Shown here piece by piece: positions 1 through 8,715 of a stretch of DNA of 64,000 bases (position 1 is its first letter; each line of letters opens with the position of its first letter). The DNA comes from Parabacteroides sp. AM08-6 (GTDB taxonomy: Bacteria; Bacteroidota; Bacteroidia; Bacteroidales; Tannerellaceae). The translations under genes were made by a program, and so were the position numbers. The notes beneath the pieces were generated by a model, which saw nothing but the letters and a program-made list of their open reading frames with translations, was not told where the DNA came from and did no database searches. Location: contig NZ_QRMP01000001.1 in NCBI RefSeq assembly GCF_003473295.1, positions 248,001-312,000 on the forward strand. The letters run 5' to 3'.

Positions 1-69
1 ACGGCTACAGCCGGAGGATTTACAGGATCGGTTATTGGTTTGTATACCTTATCGCAAGCAAAAAAATAA
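1..69 (+). CDS. C-terminal tail of an exported enzyme, possibly GH43-like (partial)
   Basis: The reading frame is open from the first base and ends at TAA 67-69. It gives 22 residues with the pattern AGGFTGSVIGLYT. A glycine-rich AGGFTG ... IGLY ending is common at the C-terminus of family 43 glycosidases of Bacteroidota, which is why I suggest that family, but 22 residues are too few to be sure. The gene body lies outside the window. Confidence 0.4.
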   Translation, partial: TATAGGFTGSVIGLYTLSQAKK

Positions 70-150
70 TGAAATAGTAAGTTTATGTTATGGTTATGAT
101 ATCTTATTCTAATGATTTGGTAACGATTAGGAAGCATTTTGGTAAATCTA

Positions 151-168
151 TACACTTTGTACAGTGTA
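151..168. repeat. 18-nt palindrome near a broken AraC gene
   Basis: TACACT and AGTGTA flank a 6-nt centre TTGTAC. The AGTGTA half reappears in a perfect 12-bp palindrome, AGTGTATACACT, at 242-253, exactly where the AraC remnant loses its family sequence. The rest of 70-199 shows no gene. Its meaning is unknown; it could be a recombination scar or a protein-binding site. Confidence 0.35.
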
Positions 169-199
169 AACTGTATTAGACATGTAATTCATAATAAAG

Positions 200-457
200 T
201 CATTGTTTTATAAAGAACAGGGCATAAAGGAAATTTAAAGTAGTGTATACACTTACGCATTTTTTGAATAGGCGGGTGAAGTGGGTAGAATATTTGAACC
301 CCAATTCATCCGCTATTTCGTTAATGGATAAAGATGTGTCGGCAAGACGTTGCTTGGCAATGAACATCTCGATGCTACGGGATATCAGGCTGTTGGTATA
401 TTTGTCGATTTCACGGTTCAATTCTCCACACCGAATATCTGTCCCGAAACTAATACG
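200..457 (-). pseudogene. AraC-family regulator remnant
   Basis: Read on the minus strand, the frame from 457 downward contains the second helix-turn-helix half of an AraC DNA-binding domain: SINEIADELGF followed by STHFTRLFKK. In intact family members that segment continues into a GxxPxxYR tail. Here the family sequence stops at about 255 and is replaced by unrelated residues ending at 200. Upstream the frame is closed by a stop at 458-460, so the N-terminal sensor domain and first helix-turn-helix are missing. This is a fragment cut at both ends and is presumably not functional. Confidence 0.6.
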
Positions 458-576
458 TCAAAATGCAGAATCCGTAAAAATGGTTGAAGAGTCAGTAATA
501 AGTATAGCAGCTATCATTTTAAAAGCGTCTAATTTTGCATTATTAAAAAATGTTTCAAACAAAAAAGGATAGAACA

Positions 577-699
577 ATGAAGAATTTATTAATAACCGTT
601 CTTAATAGGATAAAATCTTACTTAGAGATAGACGGAGAACTATCTTCGTATATCGAAATGATATTCTCAAAAAATGCTCGAAAATTATTTAGCAAATGA
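577..699 (+). CDS. Small hypothetical protein, 40 aa, start-stop overlapped with next gene
   Basis: ATG at 577 opens a 40-codon frame rich in Leu, Ile and Lys. Its TGA overlaps the ATG of the next gene (ATGA at 696-699), an arrangement typical of translational coupling. I recognise no domain. It could be a real small leader protein, or the eroded remains of a larger gene that now serves only to feed ribosomes into the downstream gene. The surrounding region is full of gene remnants, which lowers confidence that it is a real protein. Confidence 0.3.
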   Translation: MKNLLITVLNRIKSYLEIDGELSSYIEMIFSKNARKLFSK

Positions 700-1892
700 A
701 AAAGAACATTCTAATCATCTTATCGCTTATGATAACATCACTTCATTTATCGGCACAGGTTGTAAATGCCGACAAGATGCTTGTGCGTATTTCCGAGATT
801 GAGGTCTATGCACAATATCTCGATGAATACCTGCAATATGCCCGCACAGTAGGCATAACTTCTGTCAGTCAGGAACCGGGAGTTATCTGTATCCACCCGA
901 TGCAGTTAAAGCGAGATTCTTGTCAGATACGCATACTCGAAATTTATGCTTCGGATGAAGCGTACAAGCATCATATTAAGACTGCTCACTTTCAGAAATA
1001 CAAGACAGAGACGTTACACATGGTCAAATCACTTGATTTAGTAGATATGAATGCGCTTGCTCCTGCAACAATGCTACAGATATTTAAGAAGATGCCGCAA
1101 GCAAATGATAAAACAAACAAAACAGTTACAACAATGGATAGGATAAATGTTTGCAAAGAAAATTTTGCAACCCTCTTTGAAGGAGAAGCATTAAACGGAA
1201 AAGGTACAGATCCCGAGATGATGGATATACTGCAAAAGTATATTTTCGGAGAAGTTTTCCGCACTGGTAATATAGATATGAAAACACGAGAATTAATTAC
1301 TTGTGTAGTTCTGGCTACTATGCAGCAACTTCCGCAACTCGCAGCCCATTCGGCTGCAGCCCTAAATGTCGGAGTTACTCCGATAGAACTTCGTGAAGCT
1401 ATCTATCAATGTGCATCAAATATTGGCTTTCCAAAAACGCTGAATGCTTTAAGTGCAATAAACTCAATATTTGAGCAAAGAGGCATAAAGTTACCTTTGG
1501 AAAATCAGGCTACTACAACCGAAGCCGACCGCTACGAGAAAGGATATGCCATTCAACAATTGCGCTACGGAACCTGTATTAAGGATATGCTGAAAGGACT
1601 ACCAGACGGAATGAACGAAGAGGTTGCACGTTATCTTACGGAAGTACATTTCGGTGATTTCCAAACTCGTGCCGGGCTGGATTTGAAAACTCGTGAACTA
1701 TTATCTTATTGTGTAATAACGACTATGGGTATGGACGAGCAACTACGTTTATATTTAGAAAGTAACCTCAAAATAGGGAATAGCATTGAAAATATCACTG
1801 CTGCAGTTATACAGTGTATGCCCTACATCGGTTTTCCGACAGCTTTTAAAGCGCTGAAAGTGATTAGTGATTATGCCATTGAAAAAGAATGA
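696..1892 (+). CDS. Exported carboxymuconolactone decarboxylase-like protein with N-terminal ABM domain
   Basis: 398 aa. Residues 1-21 form a signal peptide ending LSAQ. Residues about 25-105 resemble an antibiotic-biosynthesis monooxygenase (YgiN-like) fold, with the EPGVICIHPM and KTAHFQKYK stretches. Two carboxymuconolactone decarboxylase (CMD) repeats follow, at about 145-260 and 285-395, each with the TRELxxxCV motif. The first repeat keeps the downstream histidine (PQLAAHSAA). The second has LRLYLES at that place and lacks it, so it may be only structural. CMD proteins act as decarboxylases or thiol peroxidases; the actual substrate is unknown. Remnants of an NTF2-like and a cupin gene follow directly, and such domains often travel with CMD genes, so a larger operon has probably eroded. 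Confidence 0.8.
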   Translation: MKKNILIILSLMITSLHLSAQVVNADKMLVRISEIEVYAQYLDEYLQYARTVGITSVSQEPGVICIHPMQLKRDSCQIRILEIYASDEAYKHHIKTAHFQKYKTETLHMVKSLDLVDMNALAPATMLQIFKKMPQANDKTNKTVTTMDRINVCKENFATLFEGEALNGKGTDPEMMDILQKYIFGEVFRTGNIDMKTRELITCVVLATMQQLPQLAAHSAAALNVGVTPIELREAIYQCASNIGFPKTLNALSAINSIFEQRGIKLPLENQATTTEADRYEKGYAIQQLRYGTCIKDMLKGLPDGMNEEVARYLTEVHFGDFQTRAGLDLKTRELLSYCVITTMGMDEQLRLYLESNLKIGNSIENITAAVIQCMPYIGFPTAFKALKVISDYAIEKE

Positions 1893-2108
1893 ACAGATTG
1901 CAGCTATTGGTACAAGAAAGCCGAAATACACGATGTGCAGGTAAAGTTTGCGGTAGGAACGGCAACGGTTTACAGTCGGATTCATTTGAACTCGGTAGTC
2001 GGAGGCAACACTGTACGTTTCCCTTTTATCGTTACGGAAGTCTATGTAATGGAAAACAGCAAATGGAAACTTTCTACACTTGCCTTTACAAGAAATTTAG
2101 GTGAATAA
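1893..2108 (+). pseudogene. NTF2-like (SnoaL/DUF4440-type) remnant
   Basis: Directly after the TGA of the CMD gene, and in the same frame, an open stretch runs to TAA 2106-2108. It reads like the C-terminal half of an NTF2-like protein: AEIHDVQVKFAVGTATVYSR, then GGNTVRFPFIVTEVY and KWKLSTLAFTRNL. The only in-frame ATG is late, so the N-terminal half and the start are missing. A different frame from 1889 is open by chance and gives a Cys/Arg-rich product with no family character. Confidence 0.6.
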
Positions 2109-2116
2109 TCGAATAA

Positions 2117-2263
2117 GAGAATGCTCCGATAGCAAACGTAACTTTCGAGCCTGGATGTCGCAACAGTTGGCATTCGCATAAAGCTGGTCAGTTATTGATT
2201 GTCCCCCATTCAACTCAGTTGATTGTTGTTCGAATCATAATGGGAGAGTCCCATATTAGGTAA
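2117..2263 (+). pseudogene. Cupin-domain remnant
   Basis: One frame gives NAPIANVTFEPGCRNSWHSH followed by KAGQLLIV, the metal-binding cupin motif with the paired histidines WHSH. It then runs into unrelated residues and TAA 2261-2263. No start codon or second cupin motif is present. In related bacteria this kind of cupin is commonly encoded next to or fused with CMD domains, which fits its position here. It is a fragment of about 25 recognisable residues and is not expected to fold. Confidence 0.55.
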
Positions 2264-2488
2264 CTCTAACCTGTCTGAAACAGGCTGATTCATGGTCTTT
2301 TGAGTCTAACCGCTTTCATGCTTTTTGCTATTTATCTCTTTGTTTTCCAGCTTGTTATTTTATTGACTATCTATTCCAGCTTCGTTTTGCTCAACCAATG
2401 TGATAAGACTAAATAACACTCCATAAGCCAGTGATAACATAGTTTCTCGTCGAAAGGATTTTCCTTTGCAATGTTGAATAAAAAATAA
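2264..2488. other. Non-coding stretch before the barrel gene
   Basis: AT-rich sequence with a small hairpin (CCTGT ... ACAGG) near 2270. I find no credible gene and no clear TTTG / TAnnTTTG promoter, although the promoter of the following gene must lie here or upstream. Confidence 0.4.
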
Positions 2489-4861
2489 ATGACGATGAAA
2501 CTACTTTATTATGCAATCTTTTTTCTAGCAGTCAGTGACAGCATGATGGAGGCACAAAACATTCATGGAAGGGTGATAAATCAGGATAATAATCCGGTTG
2601 ATGGGGTAGCTGTTGTATTACAAACATTGGATTCTATTTATGTGGATGCTGTCGTAACGGATAGTCTTGGTGATTTTATGTTAGAACATCAGGCCGTTCA
2701 AACATATCGTCTTTTGTTCCAACATCTGTTATATGAACCGGTTCAGAAAGAAATATCTTCGGCGGATGCCGGAAGCATTCTGCTTCAAAGTAAAGATTAC
2801 GAATTGGAAGGTGTTGTCGTGAAGGCTGAACGTCCGCAGGTGAAAGTGGAAAACGGGGCTTTGAAATACGATGTCCCTCAATTGATGAAGGATAAAGCTC
2901 TCAATAATGCATTTGAGGTTTTGGCACAAATTCCGGGTGTTGTCGCAAAGGATGATATTGTACAGTTGTTGGGAACCGGTTCTCCGGGAATTGTTATTAA
3001 CGGGCAACTCACCACGATGTCAATGGAACAATTGATTAATTTATTAAAGACAATACCGGCTTCCCGTGTCCAAAATGTAGAGGTAATGTATAATGCTCCG
3101 GCGCGTTATAATATGAAAGGAGCCTTGATTAATGTAGTATTGGATACTGTAACCGATACTGCTCAAACTTTGCAAGGTGAGGTGGGAGTCGATTATCTTC
3201 AGCAACATTATTCAGGAGGAAAAGTACATGCGAACCTGTTGTATTCGACTTCCCGGTTAAGTGTGGATTTTCTGATTGATGGGTATAAGGGACGTTCCTA
3301 TATGGGAGAAGATATTTTGGCTCGTCATACTCTACAGGATAAAGTTACAGAAATCAACCAACTTGGGAGAGGAAGTGCAAGCCCTACAACTGGAACAATA
3401 CGCTTGGGGTTGGATTATACGTTCAAGAATGAGGATAAATTATCAACCTCTTATTATCTGAATCCTAAGAAATCGGAAACTTATCGCATTTCTGCTATAA
3501 GTTTCCAAGAATTGAAACCAACTGTATCTGCTCTTGATGAACGCGAAAGTCGGACGGATGTTGACGATAAGAGTACTTTGCATAACGTCCGCCTTCAGTA
3601 TAACAGTCATTTCGGCTTGATAGCCGGGGGAGATTTCACCCGCTATCATGCTCCGTTTTTCCAAACTTTTGTGGAAAATGGTAAAAGTGGAACTTTGACT
3701 GATATGCAGAATAATTCGAAGCAGGATATTTCACAAGGAGCACTATTTATTAACCATACCCACACTTTTGGAGCCGGGTGGACACTGAATTATGGTGTCC
3801 ACGGCGGTTTCACCTCTTCAAAAACGTCTATAGATTACTATTATAATAAAGGTAATGGTTACGAATTGGATCCGGCATCTCTGGAAAATAACCGTCAGAA
3901 AGAGTATAGCGGAAATGTTTTTACAGAGATATCTAAGAGTTTTAATGAGCATTTTTCGGCAACCGCCTCCCTGAAAACGGAATATTTTAAGTCGGATTAT
4001 ACGTCTAACGGAGTTAAGTCTACTCTTTGGGATGATTGGGCATTTTTCCCGAATGCATCACTGAGTTATATGTTCAGTCCGAGTCATATCCTTCAGCTGA
4101 ATGTGAACAGTGATAAAACTTATCCGGCTTACTGGAATTTGACACCGCAGCAGACACCATTGAATTCCTATTCCGTTGTTGTGGGCAATCCTGCCCTGAA
4201 ACCGTTTTGCTCGTATGAGGGACAATTGCTTTATATCCTAAAGCAGAAATATACGTTTATCGCTTTTACCAGTTATGATCCGGATTATTTTGCACAATTA
4301 CCTTATCAGAGTACGTCGGAATTAAAGAATATATTCCGGTATGAAAATATGGATTTTCAGCTTCAGTCGGGAATTGGTGCCGTTGTTCCATTCCGTGTCG
4401 GAGAGTTTTGGAGTAGCCAAGCAACATTGACCGGAATACGTATGCAAGAAAAATCCGTTCATTTCCATGATTTGTCATTCAACAACGTGAAATATGTAAT
4501 ACAGGCAATTCTGAATAATACGTTTACACTTTCCAAATCCCGCCCCAATTTGAAACTGGATTTGAACGGCATGTATTTAAGTGGAGCTGTACAGGGTATC
4601 TATTCGGTGAGTAATCTGTATGACGTGACTGCTGCATTAAAATGGCAGTTTGCAGATGATAAAGCAACTTTGATGCTGAAGTGTAATAATATTTTCAAGG
4701 GCAACGTGCCTGTCACCGAAATAGACGAGTCTGGGCAATACAGCAGGATAAAACAACTGGATGATACACGTTGCTTTACTGTCTCTTTTATCTGGAAGTT
4801 CGGTGGCTTCAAAAAGAAGGAACATGAGAAAGTGGATGCTTCTCGTTTCGGCAAATCTTAA
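2489..4861 (+). CDS. Outer-membrane beta-barrel protein (TonB-dependent receptor-like, OMP_b-brl_3 type)
   Basis: 790 aa, signal peptide about residues 1-22 ending EAQ (a second start at 2495 would remove only two residues). A carboxypeptidase-regulatory-like beta-sandwich follows (about 23-105, GRVINQDNNPVDGVAVVLQ). Next comes a plug domain (about 115-225, with IPGVV and ASRVQNVEVMYNAPARY). The rest is a long barrel of alternating aromatic strands ending in FTVSFIWKFGG. This architecture belongs to the Bacteroidota outer-membrane receptor group that lacks a SusD partner, and no susD gene is adjacent. The ligand is unknown. It ends facing the next gene across a large inverted repeat. Confidence 0.8.
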   Translation: MTMKLLYYAIFFLAVSDSMMEAQNIHGRVINQDNNPVDGVAVVLQTLDSIYVDAVVTDSLGDFMLEHQAVQTYRLLFQHLLYEPVQKEISSADAGSILLQSKDYELEGVVVKAERPQVKVENGALKYDVPQLMKDKALNNAFEVLAQIPGVVAKDDIVQLLGTGSPGIVINGQLTTMSMEQLINLLKTIPASRVQNVEVMYNAPARYNMKGALINVVLDTVTDTAQTLQGEVGVDYLQQHYSGGKVHANLLYSTSRLSVDFLIDGYKGRSYMGEDILARHTLQDKVTEINQLGRGSASPTTGTIRLGLDYTFKNEDKLSTSYYLNPKKSETYRISAISFQELKPTVSALDERESRTDVDDKSTLHNVRLQYNSHFGLIAGGDFTRYHAPFFQTFVENGKSGTLTDMQNNSKQDISQGALFINHTHTFGAGWTLNYGVHGGFTSSKTSIDYYYNKGNGYELDPASLENNRQKEYSGNVFTEISKSFNEHFSATASLKTEYFKSDYTSNGVKSTLWDDWAFFPNASLSYMFSPSHILQLNVNSDKTYPAYWNLTPQQTPLNSYSVVVGNPALKPFCSYEGQLLYILKQKYTFIAFTSYDPDYFAQLPYQSTSELKNIFRYENMDFQLQSGIGAVVPFRVGEFWSSQATLTGIRMQEKSVHFHDLSFNNVKYVIQAILNNTFTLSKSRPNLKLDLNGMYLSGAVQGIYSVSNLYDVTAALKWQFADDKATLMLKCNNIFKGNVPVTEIDESGQYSRIKQLDDTRCFTVSFIWKFGGFKKKEHEKVDASRFGKS

Positions 4862-4958
4862 CTATTAAAAGAATGGTTACTGCCGATAATAAGTAACATT
4901 CGCAGTTTTTCATGTAGAATAGCTTCGTTTTTTTTTCAAAAGCTCATAATACTTCTTC

Positions 4959-5044
4959 CGTTTCACGTTCGATGAACGCAAAAAATACGTTCGATGCTTT
5001 TGCGTTCAACGTTCGTGTTTTTTGCGTTCATCGAACGTGAAACG
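4959..5044. repeat. 27-bp perfect inverted repeat with 22-bp internal period
   Basis: Arms 4959-4985 and 5018-5044 are exact reverse complements over 27 bp. Inside and across the arms the unit CGTTCGATGAACG or a variant starts at 4966, 4988, 5003 and 5025: the first pair and the second pair are each 22 bp apart. The end units are themselves palindromes (CGTTC-GAT-GAACG). It lies between two convergent genes, so it could act as a two-way terminator, but A and T runs sit inside the stem rather than after it. See the findings on the 22-bp family. Confidence 0.9.
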
Positions 5045-5079
5045 AATCAGACATAATAAGTTTCCTTTTGCATAGTTGC

Positions 5080-6927
5080 TTACAAGCAAGGCAACAGATG
5101 TTTCCAAATTAAATTAAGCTCCGCTTGCATATCTCCGATATGTGCGGTTGCAACAATTACGGCATCTTTTTCCGGCAATATAATAATGTATTGGCCGTCT
5201 GCTCCGTCTGCCCGGACACCATTATGGCGACAGCGCCACATTTGATAACCGTATCCTTGCAACCAATCACTGTCTTTGGGCTTCATTTTCAGGTTCTCCG
5301 GACGTGTACCTGAAGGATAAGAGGCTATTTTGGAAGTGGTTGCTTCATCTATCCAGGAAACGGGAAGCAATTGTTTGCCATTCCATTCTCCCTTTTGCAG
5401 GAAGAATTGTCCCATTTTGGCAAGGTCTTCCGTTTTCAGAAACAGTCCCCAACCCCCACAATTGATGCCTTGAGGACTTTCCTGCCAGTATGCGCCGGTG
5501 ATACCTAACGGACGGAACAACCGGGGAGATAAATAATCGATTACTTTTTGTCCGGTTACTTTTTGGATAATGGCGGAAAGCATGTAAGTTCCGACACTGT
5601 TGTACACAAAATAGCTTCCCGGTTCATGCTCGACAGGTGTGGCAAGGAATGCTTGTACCCAATCGGCATCTTTTTGTCTTTGTATCTGTCCCGTCGGGTC
5701 TGTATCATGTCCACACGACATGGTCAGCAAGTGGCGGATTTCCATTTTTTTTAGATTCGGACTTATTTCCGCCGGCAATTTATCCGGGAAAAAAGAGATA
5801 ACTTTATCGGTCACTTTCAGTTTCCCTTCGGCAACGGCGAATCCGATAGCGGTGGCAGTAAAAGTTTTACTGACGGAATTTAGAATATGCGGTTTGTTTT
5901 CGACTCCTTCTCCCAGCCATTTTTCAGCCAGTACATTGCCATGCTGTACAATCATAATACTATGCAAATCCTGCTGTGATTTCTCTACAGCTTTCAGATA
6001 TTTGTCCATTGCTTTTGACAATTTTCCGGACATTTCAGTACGGGGTAAAGATTTGGTCAAAGCATTGATGCTGATAAGTTTAACTCCTTTTTCCTGAATG
6101 GCTTGTTTGACACGCGGACTGGTAAGGATATCAGTGACACCTTGCCGGTCTACAGCCACATCTTCATAGCCGATATGAAAAACGGTTTTCATTTCATCAT
6201 TATTGAAAGCGGGATGGTCTACAAACATGTACTGTTTGCCCGGTTCCAGTTTATTGATTGCGTTGATGAAGCTGTTTTCTTTTTCTGCCGATGTTTTTTT
6301 AGGGCCATCGTAATTTATGTAAGTGTAATTATATTTTTTCATCTGTTCATCACGGTCGACGACGGAAAGGTTGTATTCATCAGCCAGACGCAAAGCCATT
6401 TCATATACTTTATCATCGAAACCGTAGCTAAACATGTGTCCGGAGATATGACTGGTCTGCGGAAGATTTTTAAGAGTTGTTTCTATTTGTGCTCTAAATT
6501 CTTTTTCTATCTCTTCCAAATTCCATTTGTTTTCTATGATGGCCTGGCCCGGATAATTTGGATTAGGAAATAGCATGGGACGAAAATAACCATTTTCATC
6601 TGTCAAACTGGGACAGTGGGTGAGTGGCCGCCATTTCGCATTTTCCCATTCACTGGTCACAACAAGATGTACTCCGACATCCAATCCCGGATTTTCTTTC
6701 AGCATTTTGACAGCTTCCGGAAACCAAGCAGCAACCGGCATTACTTCAACGGATTGGGCTATCCCATTTTTATATGTCTCCATACAAGCTGTATTAACTG
6801 AATGAAAAGCTCCCATATCGTCGATACGGATTACCAGTGAAGATTGTTCATGCTGAGCAAATGCCGGAATAGTTGATACACATATCATGCATACGTAAAT
6901 TAGTTTGTTTACATTGTCTATTTTCAT
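5080..6927 (-). CDS. Exported YdjC-type deacetylase fused to a beta-lactamase-like serine hydrolase
   Basis: 615 aa, signal peptide 1-25 (AFAQ). Residues about 30-290 form a ChbG/YdjC-type carbohydrate deacetylase: D36-D37 in the IDDMG motif, H87 in GVHLVV, and H160/H164 in SHISGH provide the expected metal ligands. Residues about 305-615 form a class C beta-lactamase/esterase-like domain with the nucleophile motif S351-V-S-K354 and Y442-N443-S444 as the second motif. The two halves probably act on a glycan or peptidoglycan-related substrate in the periplasm, but neither substrate can be read from sequence. Each half has near-normal length, so this is a true fusion rather than a read-through artefact. 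A possible minus-strand -7 box (CAAATATA on the plus strand) lies at 6963-6970. Confidence 0.8.
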   Translation of the reverse strand: MKIDNVNKLIYVCMICVSTIPAFAQHEQSSLVIRIDDMGAFHSVNTACMETYKNGIAQSVEVMPVAAWFPEAVKMLKENPGLDVGVHLVVTSEWENAKWRPLTHCPSLTDENGYFRPMLFPNPNYPGQAIIENKWNLEEIEKEFRAQIETTLKNLPQTSHISGHMFSYGFDDKVYEMALRLADEYNLSVVDRDEQMKKYNYTYINYDGPKKTSAEKENSFINAINKLEPGKQYMFVDHPAFNNDEMKTVFHIGYEDVAVDRQGVTDILTSPRVKQAIQEKGVKLISINALTKSLPRTEMSGKLSKAMDKYLKAVEKSQQDLHSIMIVQHGNVLAEKWLGEGVENKPHILNSVSKTFTATAIGFAVAEGKLKVTDKVISFFPDKLPAEISPNLKKMEIRHLLTMSCGHDTDPTGQIQRQKDADWVQAFLATPVEHEPGSYFVYNSVGTYMLSAIIQKVTGQKVIDYLSPRLFRPLGITGAYWQESPQGINCGGWGLFLKTEDLAKMGQFFLQKGEWNGKQLLPVSWIDEATTSKIASYPSGTRPENLKMKPKDSDWLQGYGYQMWRCRHNGVRADGADGQYIIILPEKDAVIVATAHIGDMQAELNLIWKHLLPCL

Positions 6928-7106
6928 AATGAATGAATTAAAATAAAGGTCTCTATTTCAAACAAATATAGATATAAATATGAAAAGTTTATCAGTTTTA
7001 TGTTTTTTTATTAATTTTCTTCTCATGCTTTATATTTCACAGAGAGAAGTAGAAAAAAAGTTTGTTATCGGTAATATTGGTTACTGATTCTGTAATTCCG
7101 GTATGT

Positions 7107-7120
7107 TCCGGTTAACCGAA
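7107..7120. promoter_or_regulatory. Palindrome CGGTTAACCG, candidate operator
   Basis: A perfect 10-bp palindrome (7109-7118) sits 70 bp before the polyferredoxin ATG and about 180 bp before the divergent deacetylase gene. A near copy of its left half (TTCCGGT) lies 12 bp upstream. The position fits an operator, but there is no independent support. The rest of 6928-7188 is AT-rich with no gene. Confidence 0.25.
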
Positions 7121-7188
7121 ATGACATATTTTTGCCTTGTCTTAAATATTTTGAAATTATAAAGTTTTTTAATCAATAAAAATAATAT

Positions 7189-8703
7189 ATGCTACGTAAA
7201 ATCAGACTAATTGTTGCAACTGTGTTTTTTGTACTAATCACGCTATTGTTTCTTGATTTCACAGGAACGGTTCATGCATGGTTTGGGTGGATGGCAAAGA
7301 TACAATTTTTACCGGCCGTATTGGCATTGAATGTGGGTGTCATCTTTTTTCTTGTGGTACTTACTTTATTGTTCGGACGTATTTATTGTTCGGTTATTTG
7401 TCCGTTGGGTATATTTCAGGATACCATATCTTGGATAAGCGGGAAACGGAAAAAGAAAAAATATCGTTTTTCGTATTCGCCTGCCATTTCTTGGTTGAGA
7501 TATGGAGTATTAGGGATATTTATCATTGCTATTTTAGCGGGTTTCGGTTCGCTGGTTGCATTGTTAGCTCCCTATAGTTCTTATGGCCGTATTGTATCCA
7601 ATCTGTTTGCTCCGCTTTATCAGTGGGGAAACAATGCGCTGGCGTACTGGGCGGAAAGAGCCGACAGTTATGCTTTTTATGAAACGGAAGTTTGGATAAA
7701 AGGACTTTCGACTTTCATAATAGCTGTTGTCACTTTGGTAACACTATTTGTATTAGCTTGGCGTAATGGACGTACTTATTGTAATACGATTTGTCCGGTG
7801 GGAACGGTGTTAGGAGTTCTGTCAGAATATTCATTGTTTCGTCCGGTGATTGATACAAAAAAATGTAATAATTGTGGTTTGTGTTCGCGCCGGTGTAAAG
7901 CTGCATGTATTAACGGGAAAAAGCATCAGATTGATTACAGCCGTTGTGTCGTGTGTATGGATTGTCTGGATACATGTAAACATGGAGCTATCAGTTATAC
8001 TTATCGCTTGAAAAAGGTAGAAGCGAATAGTGGAGCGAAACCGGAAAAAGTGATTGCCGGAAAGAAACCGATGGATGAAACTCGTCGTAATTTCCTTTCC
8101 GTAACAGCTTTGTTTGCTACTTCCTCTGTTATAAAAGCACAAGAGAAAAAAGTAGATGGAGGATTGGCTACCATCGAAGATAAAAAAATTCCGGAACGTG
8201 CTACTCCGTTAGTGCCTCCCGGAGCACAGAGTATTCGCAACTTTGCTTCTCACTGTACAGCCTGCCAGCTTTGTGTGTCGGTTTGTCCGAATCAAGTACT
8301 TCGTCCTTCCACGGATTTAGCGAAGCTGATGCAACCTGAAGTATCATATGAACGTGGTTATTGCCGTCCGGAGTGTACAAAATGTTCGGAAGTTTGTCCG
8401 GCTGGTGCCATCCTTCCGATTACCCGTGCTGATAAATCGGCTATTCAAATCGGGCATGCCGTATGGATAGAGAAAAACTGTATCCCGTTGACGGATGGTA
8501 TGGAATGTGGCAATTGTGCCCGGCATTGTCCTGTCTCGGCTATTACTATGGTTGCCTCAAAGCCGGATGATGCCAAGTCTCTTAAAATCCCGGTAGTGAA
8601 TGTGGAGCGATGTATCGGTTGCGGAGCTTGCGAGAATTTGTGTCCGTCTCGTCCGTTTAGTGCTATTTATGTAGAAGGACACGAAAATCACCGAACTGTT
8701 TAA
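7189..8703 (+). CDS. Membrane polyferredoxin (NapH/NapG-like fusion)
   Basis: 504 aa. The N-terminal half has about four to five membrane segments with CSVICPLG and CNTICPVG motifs, as in NapH/YccM/NosR-type electron-transfer proteins. A cysteine-rich segment follows (CNNCGLCSRRC and CVVCMDCLDTC). Near residues 295-315 there is an internal twin-arginine-like segment (TRRNFLSVTALFATSS ... AQE), and then four more 4Fe-4S motif sets (CTACQLCVSVCP, CRPECTKCSEVCP, CGNCARHCP, CIGCGACENLCP). It looks like a NapH-like membrane protein joined to a NapG-like ferredoxin that keeps its Tat-like leader. It probably moves electrons between quinone and a partner; the aldo/keto reductase 12 bp downstream is the obvious candidate. 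Confidence 0.85.
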   Translation: MLRKIRLIVATVFFVLITLLFLDFTGTVHAWFGWMAKIQFLPAVLALNVGVIFFLVVLTLLFGRIYCSVICPLGIFQDTISWISGKRKKKKYRFSYSPAISWLRYGVLGIFIIAILAGFGSLVALLAPYSSYGRIVSNLFAPLYQWGNNALAYWAERADSYAFYETEVWIKGLSTFIIAVVTLVTLFVLAWRNGRTYCNTICPVGTVLGVLSEYSLFRPVIDTKKCNNCGLCSRRCKAACINGKKHQIDYSRCVVCMDCLDTCKHGAISYTYRLKKVEANSGAKPEKVIAGKKPMDETRRNFLSVTALFATSSVIKAQEKKVDGGLATIEDKKIPERATPLVPPGAQSIRNFASHCTACQLCVSVCPNQVLRPSTDLAKLMQPEVSYERGYCRPECTKCSEVCPAGAILPITRADKSAIQIGHAVWIEKNCIPLTDGMECGNCARHCPVSAITMVASKPDDAKSLKIPVVNVERCIGCGACENLCPSRPFSAIYVEGHENHRTV

Positions 8704-8715
8704 AAACAAAGAATT

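Noticed and set aside
243..572. Plus-strand frame of 109 codons opposite the AraC remnant
   Set aside because: It is the antisense shadow of recognisable AraC sequence and shows no family features.
1889..2104. 71-codon frame overlapping the end of the CMD gene
   Set aside because: Its product is Cys/Arg-rich and unlike any family, while the neighbouring frame encodes clear NTF2-like sequence.
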